From assembly GCA_038522635.1 (NCBI GenBank), contig JBCBJZ010000001.1:8382-72381 (forward strand): a stretch of 64,000 nucleotides of DNA. The letters are read 5' to 3'. This document shows positions 1 through 8,926 of this stretch, in pieces. The stretch comes from JBCBJZ01 sp038522635 (lineage in GTDB: Bacteria; Pseudomonadota; Alphaproteobacteria; Rhizobiales; Hyphomicrobiaceae). The notes under the pieces were generated by a model. The model made no database searches, was not told where the DNA came from, and saw only the letters and a list, made by a program, of their open reading frames with translations. The translations under genes were made by a program, and so were the position numbers. Position 1 is the first letter of the stretch. Each line of letters starts with the position of its first letter.

Positions 1-1839
1 CGCTTGCTCAGCGCCTACCGCGAGCGCGATGCGCGTCACACATCGTGGCGTTACGCCGATCAGGATGCAGCTGCTCTGGCGCCGGGAGGCGGGGTTGCCG
101 GTCCGTTGCTGCGCCATTTGAGCGAGGATGGGCGACCGCGTGCGAGCGATGGCGCGGATGGCCCGCCTGCACTGCGGGCGCGTTTCGCACGAGCCTCAAT
201 CGTGAGTTTTGCGGTGAGCGAACTGGTGCTGCATGCGCTCGCCCAGCTTGACGGCGAGGGAGGCGGTTTTGCGCGAGGTGAGCATGGGCCTGCCGGGCAG
301 GAACATGCTGCGACGCTGACCCAGGTGGTGGTCACCGCGCCGGCAAGTTTCACCGGCGAAGAACGTGCGGCCCTGTTGGCGTGTGTGCAAGCGGGCATCG
401 ATCTTGTTTGGCAAGGGTTTGGCTGGGCGCATGAGGCCGACCAGGGTGGTGGTCGCGTTGAGGCATCAAACGATAGCGCCGCGAACGACGGGGACGAACC
501 CGCTGTACCGGCGCGGCCGCAAGTGCGGCTCGGCGTTGATCCAGGCCTTGCGGAGCAGTTGGTGTATGTGGCGCGGCAGCCGGCTTTGGCACCGATGCAC
601 CGGCCCACAGCTGCGCCAGCGCAGCACGCCGCGCGGGCGTTCTTCACACGGGGGGCTGAGCATACCCGCGTGATGACGCTGCACGCGGGCTACGCATTCA
701 CCAGCATGTCGATCACCGATGCGTTGCGCCCGGGCGTGGGTGCCACGGTCCCGGTGCTGTTTGCGGAACGCACCGGCGTGGCGGCGAACGGGCTCATCGA
801 CGCGGTCGCACGACGTTTGATCGTGCCAGCGGTGGTCAACCATCTGCTGGCGCATAACGGCGATGATTTGAGCGCGTTGCTCGATCGTGATGAGCATGAC
901 ATTGCGACACTCGATGGACGGCTGGCTTCGCAGGTCTGGCACAAGGTTTGTCGGCCTGCGGCGACGGCTTTGGTTGGGCTGTTGCCGCGTTGGCCGGCGG
1001 CGCAGGATGGCGTGCAAGCGCGGCGTGCGAGCGTGGGCCGGCTGATCGCTGGTGCGCCAGCCCCGCTTCAACCGCTGCCTGCGTGCGCGGCACAACTTCA
1101 GACGTTAAGCGGCGTCTCTGGCTTGCCTGCCTCCTGGTTGGCCGACGTTCGCGTGACACTTGATGTGGCGTGGCTGCGGGGGCTCGCACATGCGCACTAC
1201 GCGCCGGTGTTCGATGCGGCGGCGGGGCTGATCATCGAACATCGTTGCGGCACTTTGCTGTTGGCGGGTGGCTACGCTGATCTGTTGCTTGAGGATGAAG
1301 GGCTGATCGGTCGCCTGCCTTTGGAGCCGCATCGGATCGTTGGTGTGGGCGAGGGACCGGGCGGCGCCTGGGCTGCGCCGATGCAGGCGCGCGTGCAGCG
1401 GGTGACGGCCTTGCACGGTGCTGCTTTGGCCGCCGCCACGGGGCTCGACCAGCAGTTGCAGCCGCCGGAGGCGGGACCTTTGGCGTTGGGTGCGCCGGGG
1501 CGCCGGTTGCCTTTGTGTCGTAGCGGAGCACGCGGAAATGGGAGCGGCGAAGCGCGCAGGCAAGAGCGTGGCGAAGCACGCCAGCAAGAATGTGGCGCGC
1601 GAGCTGGAACAAGCGCGGCACTTCACGAACAATCGAATGGCGCCGCTCCGGCCGCGGCCGCGGCCACCGTGGCCGCCGGCGAGAGGCGCGCCCGAAGCGC
1701 CGTCGACGCGCCCCCATCGCGCTTCGACGACGTTCCGCCGTCGCAGCCATCGCAGGCGATCGACGGACCGGCGAAACCGGTGCATGCAGACCAGAGCGCC
1801 ATCGTCCCGCCGCCTCGGATCGCGGGGGTGCCGCGATGA
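1..1839 (+). CDS. srfB: SrfB family protein, 5' end outside the window
   Basis: The reading frame is already open at base 1, so the N-terminus lies upstream; 613 residues are visible, whereas SrfB proteins are usually near 1000. I recognise the family from the overall sequence (for example the FAVSELVLHALAQL and VVVTAPASFTGEERAALL stretches, which resemble the Hsp70/actin-like fold). SrfB is named from the Salmonella srfABC genes, regulated by SsrB; its biochemical role is not settled. The last ~110 residues are low-complexity Ala/Arg/Pro sequence and probably disordered. The stop codon overlaps the start of the SrfC gene (ATGA), which suggests translational coupling. A partner SrfA, if present, would be further upstream. 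Family call fairly confident; function unknown. Confidence 0.75.
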   Translation, partial: RLLSAYRERDARHTSWRYADQDAAALAPGGGVAGPLLRHLSEDGRPRASDGADGPPALRARFARASIVSFAVSELVLHALAQLDGEGGGFARGEHGPAGQEHAATLTQVVVTAPASFTGEERAALLACVQAGIDLVWQGFGWAHEADQGGGRVEASNDSAANDGDEPAVPARPQVRLGVDPGLAEQLVYVARQPALAPMHRPTAAPAQHAARAFFTRGAEHTRVMTLHAGYAFTSMSITDALRPGVGATVPVLFAERTGVAANGLIDAVARRLIVPAVVNHLLAHNGDDLSALLDRDEHDIATLDGRLASQVWHKVCRPAATALVGLLPRWPAAQDGVQARRASVGRLIAGAPAPLQPLPACAAQLQTLSGVSGLPASWLADVRVTLDVAWLRGLAHAHYAPVFDAAAGLIIEHRCGTLLLAGGYADLLLEDEGLIGRLPLEPHRIVGVGEGPGGAWAAPMQARVQRVTALHGAALAAATGLDQQLQPPEAGPLALGAPGRRLPLCRSGARGNGSGEARRQERGEARQQECGARAGTSAALHEQSNGAAPAAAAATVAAGERRARSAVDAPPSRFDDVPPSQPSQAIDGPAKPVHADQSAIVPPPRIAGVPR

Positions 1840-4235
1840 TGCCCCAGCAGAAACTCTTGCTCGCCATCAAACGCTCCAGCGAGCGGGTCGCAGCGCTCGA
1901 CGCCTGGGTGGGCGCGCAGCCGCAAGACGGCGCGTGGCTGGCGGCGGCCGGCATGCCTGCCCTGTTGGTGCGCGATGCTGAGCGCCTCGACGCCCTGCAG
2001 CTCAGCGTTGAACAAGCCCCGACGTTGGGCTTGCTCGACGGCGTGCCCCTGATCGAGCGGCTGCTCGCGATCAACCCCGAAAGCGATACCCCGCACCATC
2101 GCACGGCGCGCGCTTTGCTGGCGTTCTTGGGTGATGGCGAGCCGGGCATGCCGTCTGATCGGGCGAGCGTGGCCTTGCGGTTTGCCAGCGAGCGACCGTC
2201 GGCGGGCCTGCGCCAAGCACCGTTTCACGTACGCCTGTTGAGTTTGGCCGATCTCGCGATCGTTTTTGCCGGCGCGCATCTTCTTTCGTCCAACGGCGCG
2301 CATCAGGCCGGCCCGCCGCCGGTGCTCATGCGACGCACCTACGAGGCGCTGCGCCAGCGTCTGGGGCCGAACATGGTGCGCGGGTTTTCGATGCGCGATG
2401 CCGTTCGTGTGCGCGACACGTTGGAACGCATGCACCCGCAGGCGCGCGCGCTCGAAGCCTTGGAGGCGACGGGCTACTGGGATGATCTGATCGACGCCGC
2501 TGACCATTTGCCGGCGGCCCAACGTGTCGATGCGTTGAGTTTGCTGTGGCACGGGGAGCCGCGGCTGACGGCGCGGTTCAAAGCGTTGGCAGGTGAGCTT
2601 GAGCAGATCGCCTATCTGCCGGAAGTCTATGTGGCGGGCGCCGGGCTTGAAACGATGGCGGCGCCAACGTTGCAGGCCGATGACGGGACCGCTGACGAAC
2701 CGATGGTGCGGCTGGTGAGCCGGTTCGGGCCTGCAGTCTCCATGCGTGTCTCGGCGATGAACGAACTCGCAGCCGAGATCACCGTGCCGCTCAGCCTGCT
2801 GCCGCCCCCTGCCGGTGGCGGCGCGATGGCGGCGGGCAACGTCGGCATTGACGTGATGGCGTTGCCTGCGGCGGTGACGCTGGATGAGCCGATCATCCTT
2901 GGAGGGCATGGCGACGAGCAGGTCGAGGACGCCGCGATAAACGGGCGTCTTGCCGCCAGCAAGCGTGCCTGCCTTGCCGATGCGGCGGTGCACGATGCGA
3001 AGTTGAGCGCGCTGGCGTTGGTTGTTGGCGCGCATACCACCGGTTCGCAGGCATGGACGCGGGTGGTGGCCGATTGGGTTGACCAGGCCCAGGGTAGCGA
3101 ACCCTTCCAGCGCGAGCAAATGAGCGATGCGCTGTTCCTGATCTACGATGATCGTCCTGACGAAAGAGCCACGATCGCCGCGGCTGCTGATCCGCTGCGT
3201 GCCGCCATGAAAGGAGGCGTCGGCGCGGGCGAAGTGTGGCCGCACACTTGGACGCCGGGGCTCGCCTTCGACAACCATCACGCGCTTGATTTGTCGGTGG
3301 TCGAAGGTGAGCGCGCCGTACGGGTGGATGCGGGGCTCGCCTCGCTGCTGGTTGCGCTGACCCAGACCTGCAGCGTGCGCACCAAGCAACGGCAGCTTCG
3401 GCGTATGGTGCAGGATACCGATGAGGTCGTTGAGAGCCGCCTGTTGCGGTTCCAGGCTGTGCAGGATGGGCAAGAGAGCGCCGAGTGGCGGCGGCGTGCG
3501 GTGACGCAAACGACGCGGCGGCTGGACGTTACCCAGCAGGGCGGCCGGTTAAACACGCTGCTGAAAGCGCTAAGCGTCACGCCTGCGGTGTGGCAGGCGC
3601 TGCACTGGCGGATGGTCGAACGTGATGGCGAAGGCGCGATGGTCATGGCGCCGCAGGGCGCGATCGCCGACTTCGATGACGAGAACGCGGGGCCGACACT
3701 CGAACAACGGCACGCGGAAGCTTTGGCGCAGGCCGCGCTGCGCCACTGGATGACGACGATGCGCCGGCGTGCAGCGGTCCCCGGCATCGCCCGCAAGGTC
3801 CACCTCACGCCCGCGATGATGCGTTGCCTGGGTGATGAAATCGCCATCGGCGCCATGCGGACGGACGTCATCACGCGCATGGCGCGTGCGCTTACCGCTC
3901 TGCCCAACGCGCTTAAGCCCGGGGGAGCGCTCGCGTTCGCCGAAATCGCTAACGCCCACATCAACGGGTTCGTCAGCGCGTTGACGACGGGCGAGGAGGA
4001 CGATGCGGCAGTGCTTGAGATGCTGGGCGTCACGCGCGCCCCGCTCGAGACGGGCAGCGCGATCCGCGATGGTGGGGCCGCGGCGATCGCGCGGCACTGG
4101 CGTCACGCGTTTTATCTGCTGAGCGAAAAAAACATCGCGGCTGCACGGTTTTTACAGCGGCAGGCGGTTGACCCTGCGCTCGCGCCGTTGGCGCAGGCCT
4201 ATCCAGCCTTCGACGCGGGGGGCGCATCAGCATGA
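1836..4235 (+). CDS. srfC: SrfC family (virulence-factor family) protein
   Basis: A 799-residue protein starting at the ATG that overlaps the SrfB stop (ATGA); a second ATG follows immediately at 1839. Position directly after SrfB, length and overall sequence fit the SrfC / putative virulence effector family. No signal peptide or membrane segment is visible, so a cytoplasmic location is expected. I could not find a convincing Walker A loop, so I do not assign a nucleotide-binding role. It ends 19 bases before the next gene. In other bacteria SrfB and SrfC are almost always paired, which supports both assignments. The molecular function is not known to me. Confidence 0.75.
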   Translation: MMPQQKLLLAIKRSSERVAALDAWVGAQPQDGAWLAAAGMPALLVRDAERLDALQLSVEQAPTLGLLDGVPLIERLLAINPESDTPHHRTARALLAFLGDGEPGMPSDRASVALRFASERPSAGLRQAPFHVRLLSLADLAIVFAGAHLLSSNGAHQAGPPPVLMRRTYEALRQRLGPNMVRGFSMRDAVRVRDTLERMHPQARALEALEATGYWDDLIDAADHLPAAQRVDALSLLWHGEPRLTARFKALAGELEQIAYLPEVYVAGAGLETMAAPTLQADDGTADEPMVRLVSRFGPAVSMRVSAMNELAAEITVPLSLLPPPAGGGAMAAGNVGIDVMALPAAVTLDEPIILGGHGDEQVEDAAINGRLAASKRACLADAAVHDAKLSALALVVGAHTTGSQAWTRVVADWVDQAQGSEPFQREQMSDALFLIYDDRPDERATIAAAADPLRAAMKGGVGAGEVWPHTWTPGLAFDNHHALDLSVVEGERAVRVDAGLASLLVALTQTCSVRTKQRQLRRMVQDTDEVVESRLLRFQAVQDGQESAEWRRRAVTQTTRRLDVTQQGGRLNTLLKALSVTPAVWQALHWRMVERDGEGAMVMAPQGAIADFDDENAGPTLEQRHAEALAQAALRHWMTTMRRRAAVPGIARKVHLTPAMMRCLGDEIAIGAMRTDVITRMARALTALPNALKPGGALAFAEIANAHINGFVSALTTGEEDDAAVLEMLGVTRAPLETGSAIRDGGAAAIARHWRHAFYLLSEKNIAAARFLQRQAVDPALAPLAQAYPAFDAGGASA

Positions 4236-4254
4236 GCACCGGGGGGATGCGAGC

Positions 4255-6333
4255 ATGAAGACGGGACCGATCGAGATTGTACGCCATCCCGATGAGACGC
4301 GGCTCGGCGAAGCGTTGGTGCGGCTTGACGGGGTGCGGGCGTTGCCGACCGGGGCGACGTTTCGGGTCGGTCCGCTTGACGATGATGAACTTTCGAGCAC
4401 GTTGCAGTTCGGCTGGCCGCAGGGCGATCTTGCGCCGCGTGATGTGAGCGTTGATGAGCGCGGGCTGACGTTCGTAATCGGGCCTGAGGTGGTGGACGCA
4501 CCAGCGTTGCAGCCGGGCGTGCCGGTGCGGTTGGTGATCGCGTCGGCGGGTCTGATGCGGGAGCTGTTGTGGCCGTATTTGCCGACCGCGCGAACGGCGC
4601 CGCGCCAGGCTGTGATTGTGGACCCGCAGGCGGCCGTCAAGGCGCATGCCGCGTCTGTTTCGGCCGGTGAGGTGGCTTCGCCAGCGGGGGGTGCCGATGC
4701 TGAGCCAGGCGTTATGCCGGAGCTGGCGGCTGCGGAGCAGGAGGATCAGGCGGCGGACCTTGCGGTCTCAGCTGGCGGTCAGACGGCTGGGGCGCGGGAG
4801 GTGGCGGCGGCCACTTCGGCGCCTTCGTTGTCGCCCCCATCAACATCATCGACCGCGCGCGGGGCGGCGCTGACGGGCTCATCGGGCAAAGGCAAACCTG
4901 TCGGATCATCGTCGAACGTATTGCCGTTGTCGGGGCGTGCGCGTTTGCCGAAAGCTGAGCAGGCGCGCGTCGTTGTGGGCGCCAAGCCGGGCGTTGCACC
5001 GCGCGGAGATCAGGCACCTCGACCGGAGGGGCTTGCAAGTTTGCCCAAGGCGAACGGCCGGGTTGTGGGGCGCCGCGTTGCCCCACCGTCGCGAGCACTC
5101 AATGGCGCGGCTCGTGGCGAGGAGGCGCCCGTTGTCGACAAGGCCGCGTCAGCGCCGCCGGTGGTGCCGACCGTCGATGATCTCAAAACAGCGCACGAAG
5201 CGGGTGATGAAACACCGTCGCAGCCGATGGATGTCACAACCGCGTTCGAAGCACCGCAAGGTGGCACGCCGCAACAGCCGGCTTCGGCAGGCGCTGTTGG
5301 TGAAGGGACCGCTGGCGAGACGACGCTTGATGCTGCGGCCACCGCACGGCTTGACGCGTTGCTGTCGCTGCAACCTTTGAACAATCGCTCCGGATCACCT
5401 GATGGCGCTGGCGTTGGAGCGTCAACGGACGCCGGTGCGCCACGTGCTGGCGAGGGGAAGGTCGCGGTGGCGACGCCCGCAGCCCCGCTTGGCGAAGCGG
5501 GTGCTCCCGGGATGATCCCGCCGCTGCCGCCCGCCGCAGCAGCGCTGATCCCGCCGCCCGCGACAACTTCGCCAGCGTCTGCGCCGGTCGTTGGCGCGCA
5601 AGCAAGCGCGCCATCCGCGGCTGAGCAGACCTACTACGTGCGCCAGGACATGCTTGAAAGCGCCCCCCTGCCGCGCATCGCACAGCCTGAAGCGATCGCG
5701 CAGGAAGCGGCGCGGCAACGCGCACGCGGACGCTACCGGGCGCGGGTGGGCTTCGCTATCGGCGTTGCGGCAGCGCTTGTCGCGGCCGTCGGCATCGGTT
5801 GGTTTTCGCTGAACCGTCCCGATCTTATGCAGCGATTCACGAAGGCTGCGGGCTTTGAACCGACGGTGGCAAAAATCGAACCGCCGCGCCTGCTTGATCT
5901 CCTCGATATCCCCTCGCGCTCGCCGTTGGGGCTCATCTCGACGGGGACGCCGCTCGATGACGCGCTGTTGAAGGCGGACAATCAACTGACCCAGACGGGC
6001 GCGCGCGCGAAGGCGGAGGCCAAGTACTGGCTCCGTTATGCGCTGGCGAAGGGGTTGTCGGATCGGCGCATGCCATGGGCGCTGACGCAGTTGGGCACGC
6101 TTTACGCGCAGCCGGTGGATGGCGAGCACGATTATGCGACCGCGCGGCTGCTTTGGGAGTTGGCGGGAAGCCGGGGCGACCCGGTGGCGCTTTGTTTTTT
6201 GGCGCGATTGCACGAGCACGGACTGGGGACGCGTCAGGATCGGGGGCGGGCGCTCTCGTTGCTGGAACGCGCGAAGGCGCAAGGCGGGTGTCAGGGGATC
6301 GACAGGTCCATCGCTCGATTGAAGGGGTTGTGA
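4255..6333 (+). CDS. Membrane-anchored Sel1-repeat protein of the srf cluster
   Basis: 692 residues. The ATG at 4255 is chosen because it follows a G-run Shine-Dalgarno and the SrfC gene ends just before it. Layout: residues 1-110 form a compact, beta-rich N-terminal region that I do not recognise. Residues ~110-490 are Ala/Pro/Gly-rich linker. A single hydrophobic segment (FAIGVAAALVAAVGIGWF) lies near residues 497-518. Residues ~590-692 hold Sel1/TPR-like alpha-helical repeats (for example ALTQLGTLYAQP and ALCFLARLHEHGLGT). This suggests a cytoplasmic N-terminus and a periplasmic Sel1 domain, which would suit a bridge between the cytoplasmic Srf proteins and the periplasmic proteins encoded downstream; the topology is inferred. 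The next gene starts one base after its stop. Confidence 0.65.
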   Translation: MKTGPIEIVRHPDETRLGEALVRLDGVRALPTGATFRVGPLDDDELSSTLQFGWPQGDLAPRDVSVDERGLTFVIGPEVVDAPALQPGVPVRLVIASAGLMRELLWPYLPTARTAPRQAVIVDPQAAVKAHAASVSAGEVASPAGGADAEPGVMPELAAAEQEDQAADLAVSAGGQTAGAREVAAATSAPSLSPPSTSSTARGAALTGSSGKGKPVGSSSNVLPLSGRARLPKAEQARVVVGAKPGVAPRGDQAPRPEGLASLPKANGRVVGRRVAPPSRALNGAARGEEAPVVDKAASAPPVVPTVDDLKTAHEAGDETPSQPMDVTTAFEAPQGGTPQQPASAGAVGEGTAGETTLDAAATARLDALLSLQPLNNRSGSPDGAGVGASTDAGAPRAGEGKVAVATPAAPLGEAGAPGMIPPLPPAAAALIPPPATTSPASAPVVGAQASAPSAAEQTYYVRQDMLESAPLPRIAQPEAIAQEAARQRARGRYRARVGFAIGVAAALVAAVGIGWFSLNRPDLMQRFTKAAGFEPTVAKIEPPRLLDLLDIPSRSPLGLISTGTPLDDALLKADNQLTQTGARAKAEAKYWLRYALAKGLSDRRMPWALTQLGTLYAQPVDGEHDYATARLLWELAGSRGDPVALCFLARLHEHGLGTRQDRGRALSLLERAKAQGGCQGIDRSIARLKGL

Positions 6334-6334
6334 G

Positions 6335-8872
6335 ATGCGGGATCGGTTGCAGCGTATGACGTGCAGGGTTTCGACGAAAGCCAGGGCGCAGGCGACGGCT
6401 TACGGGCTCGGCGTGGCGGCGCTAGCGGCCTTGCCGTTGTTGGCGGTGGTGGGTTCATCAGAGGCCCGCGCGCAAGGGATCAACGAGGCCGAAGGGCAGA
6501 TCGAGTTTCGCGATGATCGGCGATTGCCGCAGGCCGTCGCGTCCCCCGAGCTTGCCAAGCAACGTGCGGCGCGACGCAAGCTGGAACGCGAGATCGAAGC
6601 GCTGCGTGAGCGGTTGGCGGCGGAAGCGGAAGCGCGTCGCCTGGCCGACCAGAACCGTGCGAAAGCGGAAGCCGCGTTACAACAACGCGCGCGACAATCG
6701 GAAGAGGCGCTGAAGCGGGCGGAAGCGGCGCGCGCGAAGCTGGCCGCGGAAGTGGCCGCGCGGCGTAAGGCGATCGCGAAACAGCGTGAGATCGCAGCGC
6801 AAGCGAAGCGCGATGCCCAAGCCGCAGAGCAGGCGCGGGTGGCAGCGTTAGCGCGGGCGCAGGCATTGGCCCAAGCGGCGCAAAAGCAAAGTGAGGCGGC
6901 GCAGGCACGTCAACGGGCGATCGCTGATGCTGCGCGTGCGGCGCGTGAAGCGCAGGCGGCACGGCAGAATGCGGAAGCCGAGCGCGATCGGCTGGCGGCC
7001 GCGTTTGAGCGTTCTCGGGCCGCGTTGGCAGAAAAAGAGCGCGTGGCAGCTGAGGCGCGGCGTAAGGCGCAAGCGGCTGAAGTGTTGCGTGCCAAGGTCG
7101 AAGAAGAGCGCGTGCGGTTGGCACGTGAAGTGGCGCAACGCCGCGAGACTGATCGTGCACGCGCGGCCCTGATCGCGCGCGCGCAGAAGCAGGCGGCGCA
7201 GGCGGAAGCGGCCCGTCGCAAGGCGGAAGCGCAAGCGAAGGCGTTGGCCGCGCAGGCGCAAGCGCGACGTCAGGCGCTTGAACAGGAGCGTCAGTTGGCG
7301 CGCGAACTGCGCCAGCGGGCGCAAGCGGCGCAGAAAGCACGTGCGCAGGCCCGTGCGGCTCTGCAGGCGGCGCGGGCGGAACGCGATGCGCAAGCGGCTG
7401 AACTGAATAAGCGGGCCGCGCAGGCGCAGCGTCGGGCGCAGGAAGCGCAAAAGGCGCAGGCCGCGGCGCGTGCAGCCTTAGCGGCTGCGAAGGCACAACG
7501 CGAGGCGGAAGCGGCCGCGCTCAACAAGCGTGCGGAAGAAGCGCGGGTGAAGGCTGAGAAGGCCGCGCAGGAACGCGAGCGGCTGGCAGCTTTGGCGGCG
7601 CGCGAGCGGGCTGAACGGCAGCGCTTGGCAAAGTTGATCGCGGCGCGCCAACAGGCCGAGGCTGAGGCGGCCAAGCGGGCCAAGGTTGCGCAGCAGGAAG
7701 CGCAACGTCAGGCGCGCGAACGCCAGGCGCGTTTACAAGCTGAAGAGCAAGCGCGCTTGCGGGCCGAGCGACAATCCCGGCAACGCGCGCAACAGGAAGC
7801 GGCGCGGCAACGGGCAGCCCAACAGGCGCGGCGCGACGCTGAGCGGGCTCAGCGCGCGCGTGCCGAACAGGCCCGCCAAGCGCTGGAACGTGCCGCGCGG
7901 GCACGGGCCGAGCGCGAACGTGCAGCGCGCGAACAGGCCGCGCGTGAACGCGAAGCAGCGCAACGGCGGGCACAAGCAGAGGCGCGGGCGCAGGCAGAGG
8001 CGCGGGCGCAGCAGGCCGCCCGTTTGGCCCGTGAGCGGCAGGCCGCCGAACGCACGCGCGAGCGCGAGGCCGCGCAACGCGCAGCGCTGCAACGTCGAGC
8101 CGCGCTGCAGCGCCAGGCAGCACTCGTTCGACGTAGCCGCGAGTGCACCACACCGGTCGTTGAAACCGCATCGCGTCCGGGCGGACGCATGGCGCTTGAA
8201 GTTCGTGCACCGTGCCTCGCCGGTAAAGTCGTGCAGGTCGCTTACGATGTCGTCACCTTGAGCGCGCGCTTCAACGATGCAGGACGCGCACGCGTCGTGA
8301 TCGACCTGTTCGCCGGCATTGATGCGCCCGCCCGCCTGACGCTGCCGAACGGTCAGACCCGTGATGTTGCGCTCATCAGCGATGACCTTGACCAGACGAT
8401 CAAGGTGGCGCTGATCTGGAAAGACAACGTCGACCTCGATCTGCACGCGCTGGAATACGCGGCGCGCCGCGGCGAAGCAGGCCACGTTTGGCATGGTGCA
8501 GCCCGCACGCAGCAGCGCGCGGCGGCGCAAGCGCGGCGGACCCGTCGCGGCCGCGGTTTCATCTCGACCAAGGATGATGGTCAAGGGGCTGGCGATCACG
8601 TGGAAGTCTACACGTTCTGGCGTCACCCCAGCCAACGCCGTGCGCTGGTGGTGATGGGGCTCGATTACGCGACGCGCGGGGATCGCCCTGCCGGACCGTT
8701 TTGTGGCGATGGGCCGTTGGCGCGGATCAACTACACGATCGTGCGCCGGCAGCCCGGCCGCCCGCTGGAACGGGAAGCCTCACAGCTTAATGCCATGCCG
8801 TGCGGTGAAGCACTGCCACCGCGCGCACGTTACAACCGCGCTGCCATCCGCCACCTGAAGATCAGGCGGTAG
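6335..8872 (+). CDS. Secreted TolA-like long coiled-coil protein with a DLDLH-containing C-terminal domain
   Basis: 845 residues, starting one base after the previous stop; a second in-frame ATG at 6356 is possible. A signal peptide ends near AEARAQG (about residues 38-47). Residues ~55-600 are almost entirely Ala/Arg/Glu/Gln/Lys heptad-like sequence, a predicted very long alpha-helical coiled coil comparable with TolA domain II. The last ~240 residues are a separate folded domain with Cys residues and the motif WKDNVDLDLHA, which resembles the D-x-D-L-H core of DUF2135-type beta domains; that resemblance is tentative. The helix could span the periplasm, with the C-terminal domain at its end. 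Repetitive codons make homology searches unreliable outside the C-terminal domain. Confidence 0.6.
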   Translation: MRDRLQRMTCRVSTKARAQATAYGLGVAALAALPLLAVVGSSEARAQGINEAEGQIEFRDDRRLPQAVASPELAKQRAARRKLEREIEALRERLAAEAEARRLADQNRAKAEAALQQRARQSEEALKRAEAARAKLAAEVAARRKAIAKQREIAAQAKRDAQAAEQARVAALARAQALAQAAQKQSEAAQARQRAIADAARAAREAQAARQNAEAERDRLAAAFERSRAALAEKERVAAEARRKAQAAEVLRAKVEEERVRLAREVAQRRETDRARAALIARAQKQAAQAEAARRKAEAQAKALAAQAQARRQALEQERQLARELRQRAQAAQKARAQARAALQAARAERDAQAAELNKRAAQAQRRAQEAQKAQAAARAALAAAKAQREAEAAALNKRAEEARVKAEKAAQERERLAALAARERAERQRLAKLIAARQQAEAEAAKRAKVAQQEAQRQARERQARLQAEEQARLRAERQSRQRAQQEAARQRAAQQARRDAERAQRARAEQARQALERAARARAERERAAREQAAREREAAQRRAQAEARAQAEARAQQAARLARERQAAERTREREAAQRAALQRRAALQRQAALVRRSRECTTPVVETASRPGGRMALEVRAPCLAGKVVQVAYDVVTLSARFNDAGRARVVIDLFAGIDAPARLTLPNGQTRDVALISDDLDQTIKVALIWKDNVDLDLHALEYAARRGEAGHVWHGAARTQQRAAAQARRTRRGRGFISTKDDGQGAGDHVEVYTFWRHPSQRRALVVMGLDYATRGDRPAGPFCGDGPLARINYTIVRRQPGRPLEREASQLNAMPCGEALPPRARYNRAAIRHLKIRR

Positions 8873-8926
8873 GCACGCGCAACCTCATCAGTCGGACCAC
8901 GCGTTATTAGTACGGGAGTAAAAGGG

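Noticed and set aside
1623..3509. Long minus-strand open frame of about 630 codons
   Set aside because: Antisense to srfC, low-complexity Arg/His-rich translation with no recognisable domain.
6480..8100. Tandem repeat array in the coiled-coil gene
   Set aside because: The repetitiveness comes from biased A/R/E/Q codons; no fixed DNA period is kept over several units.
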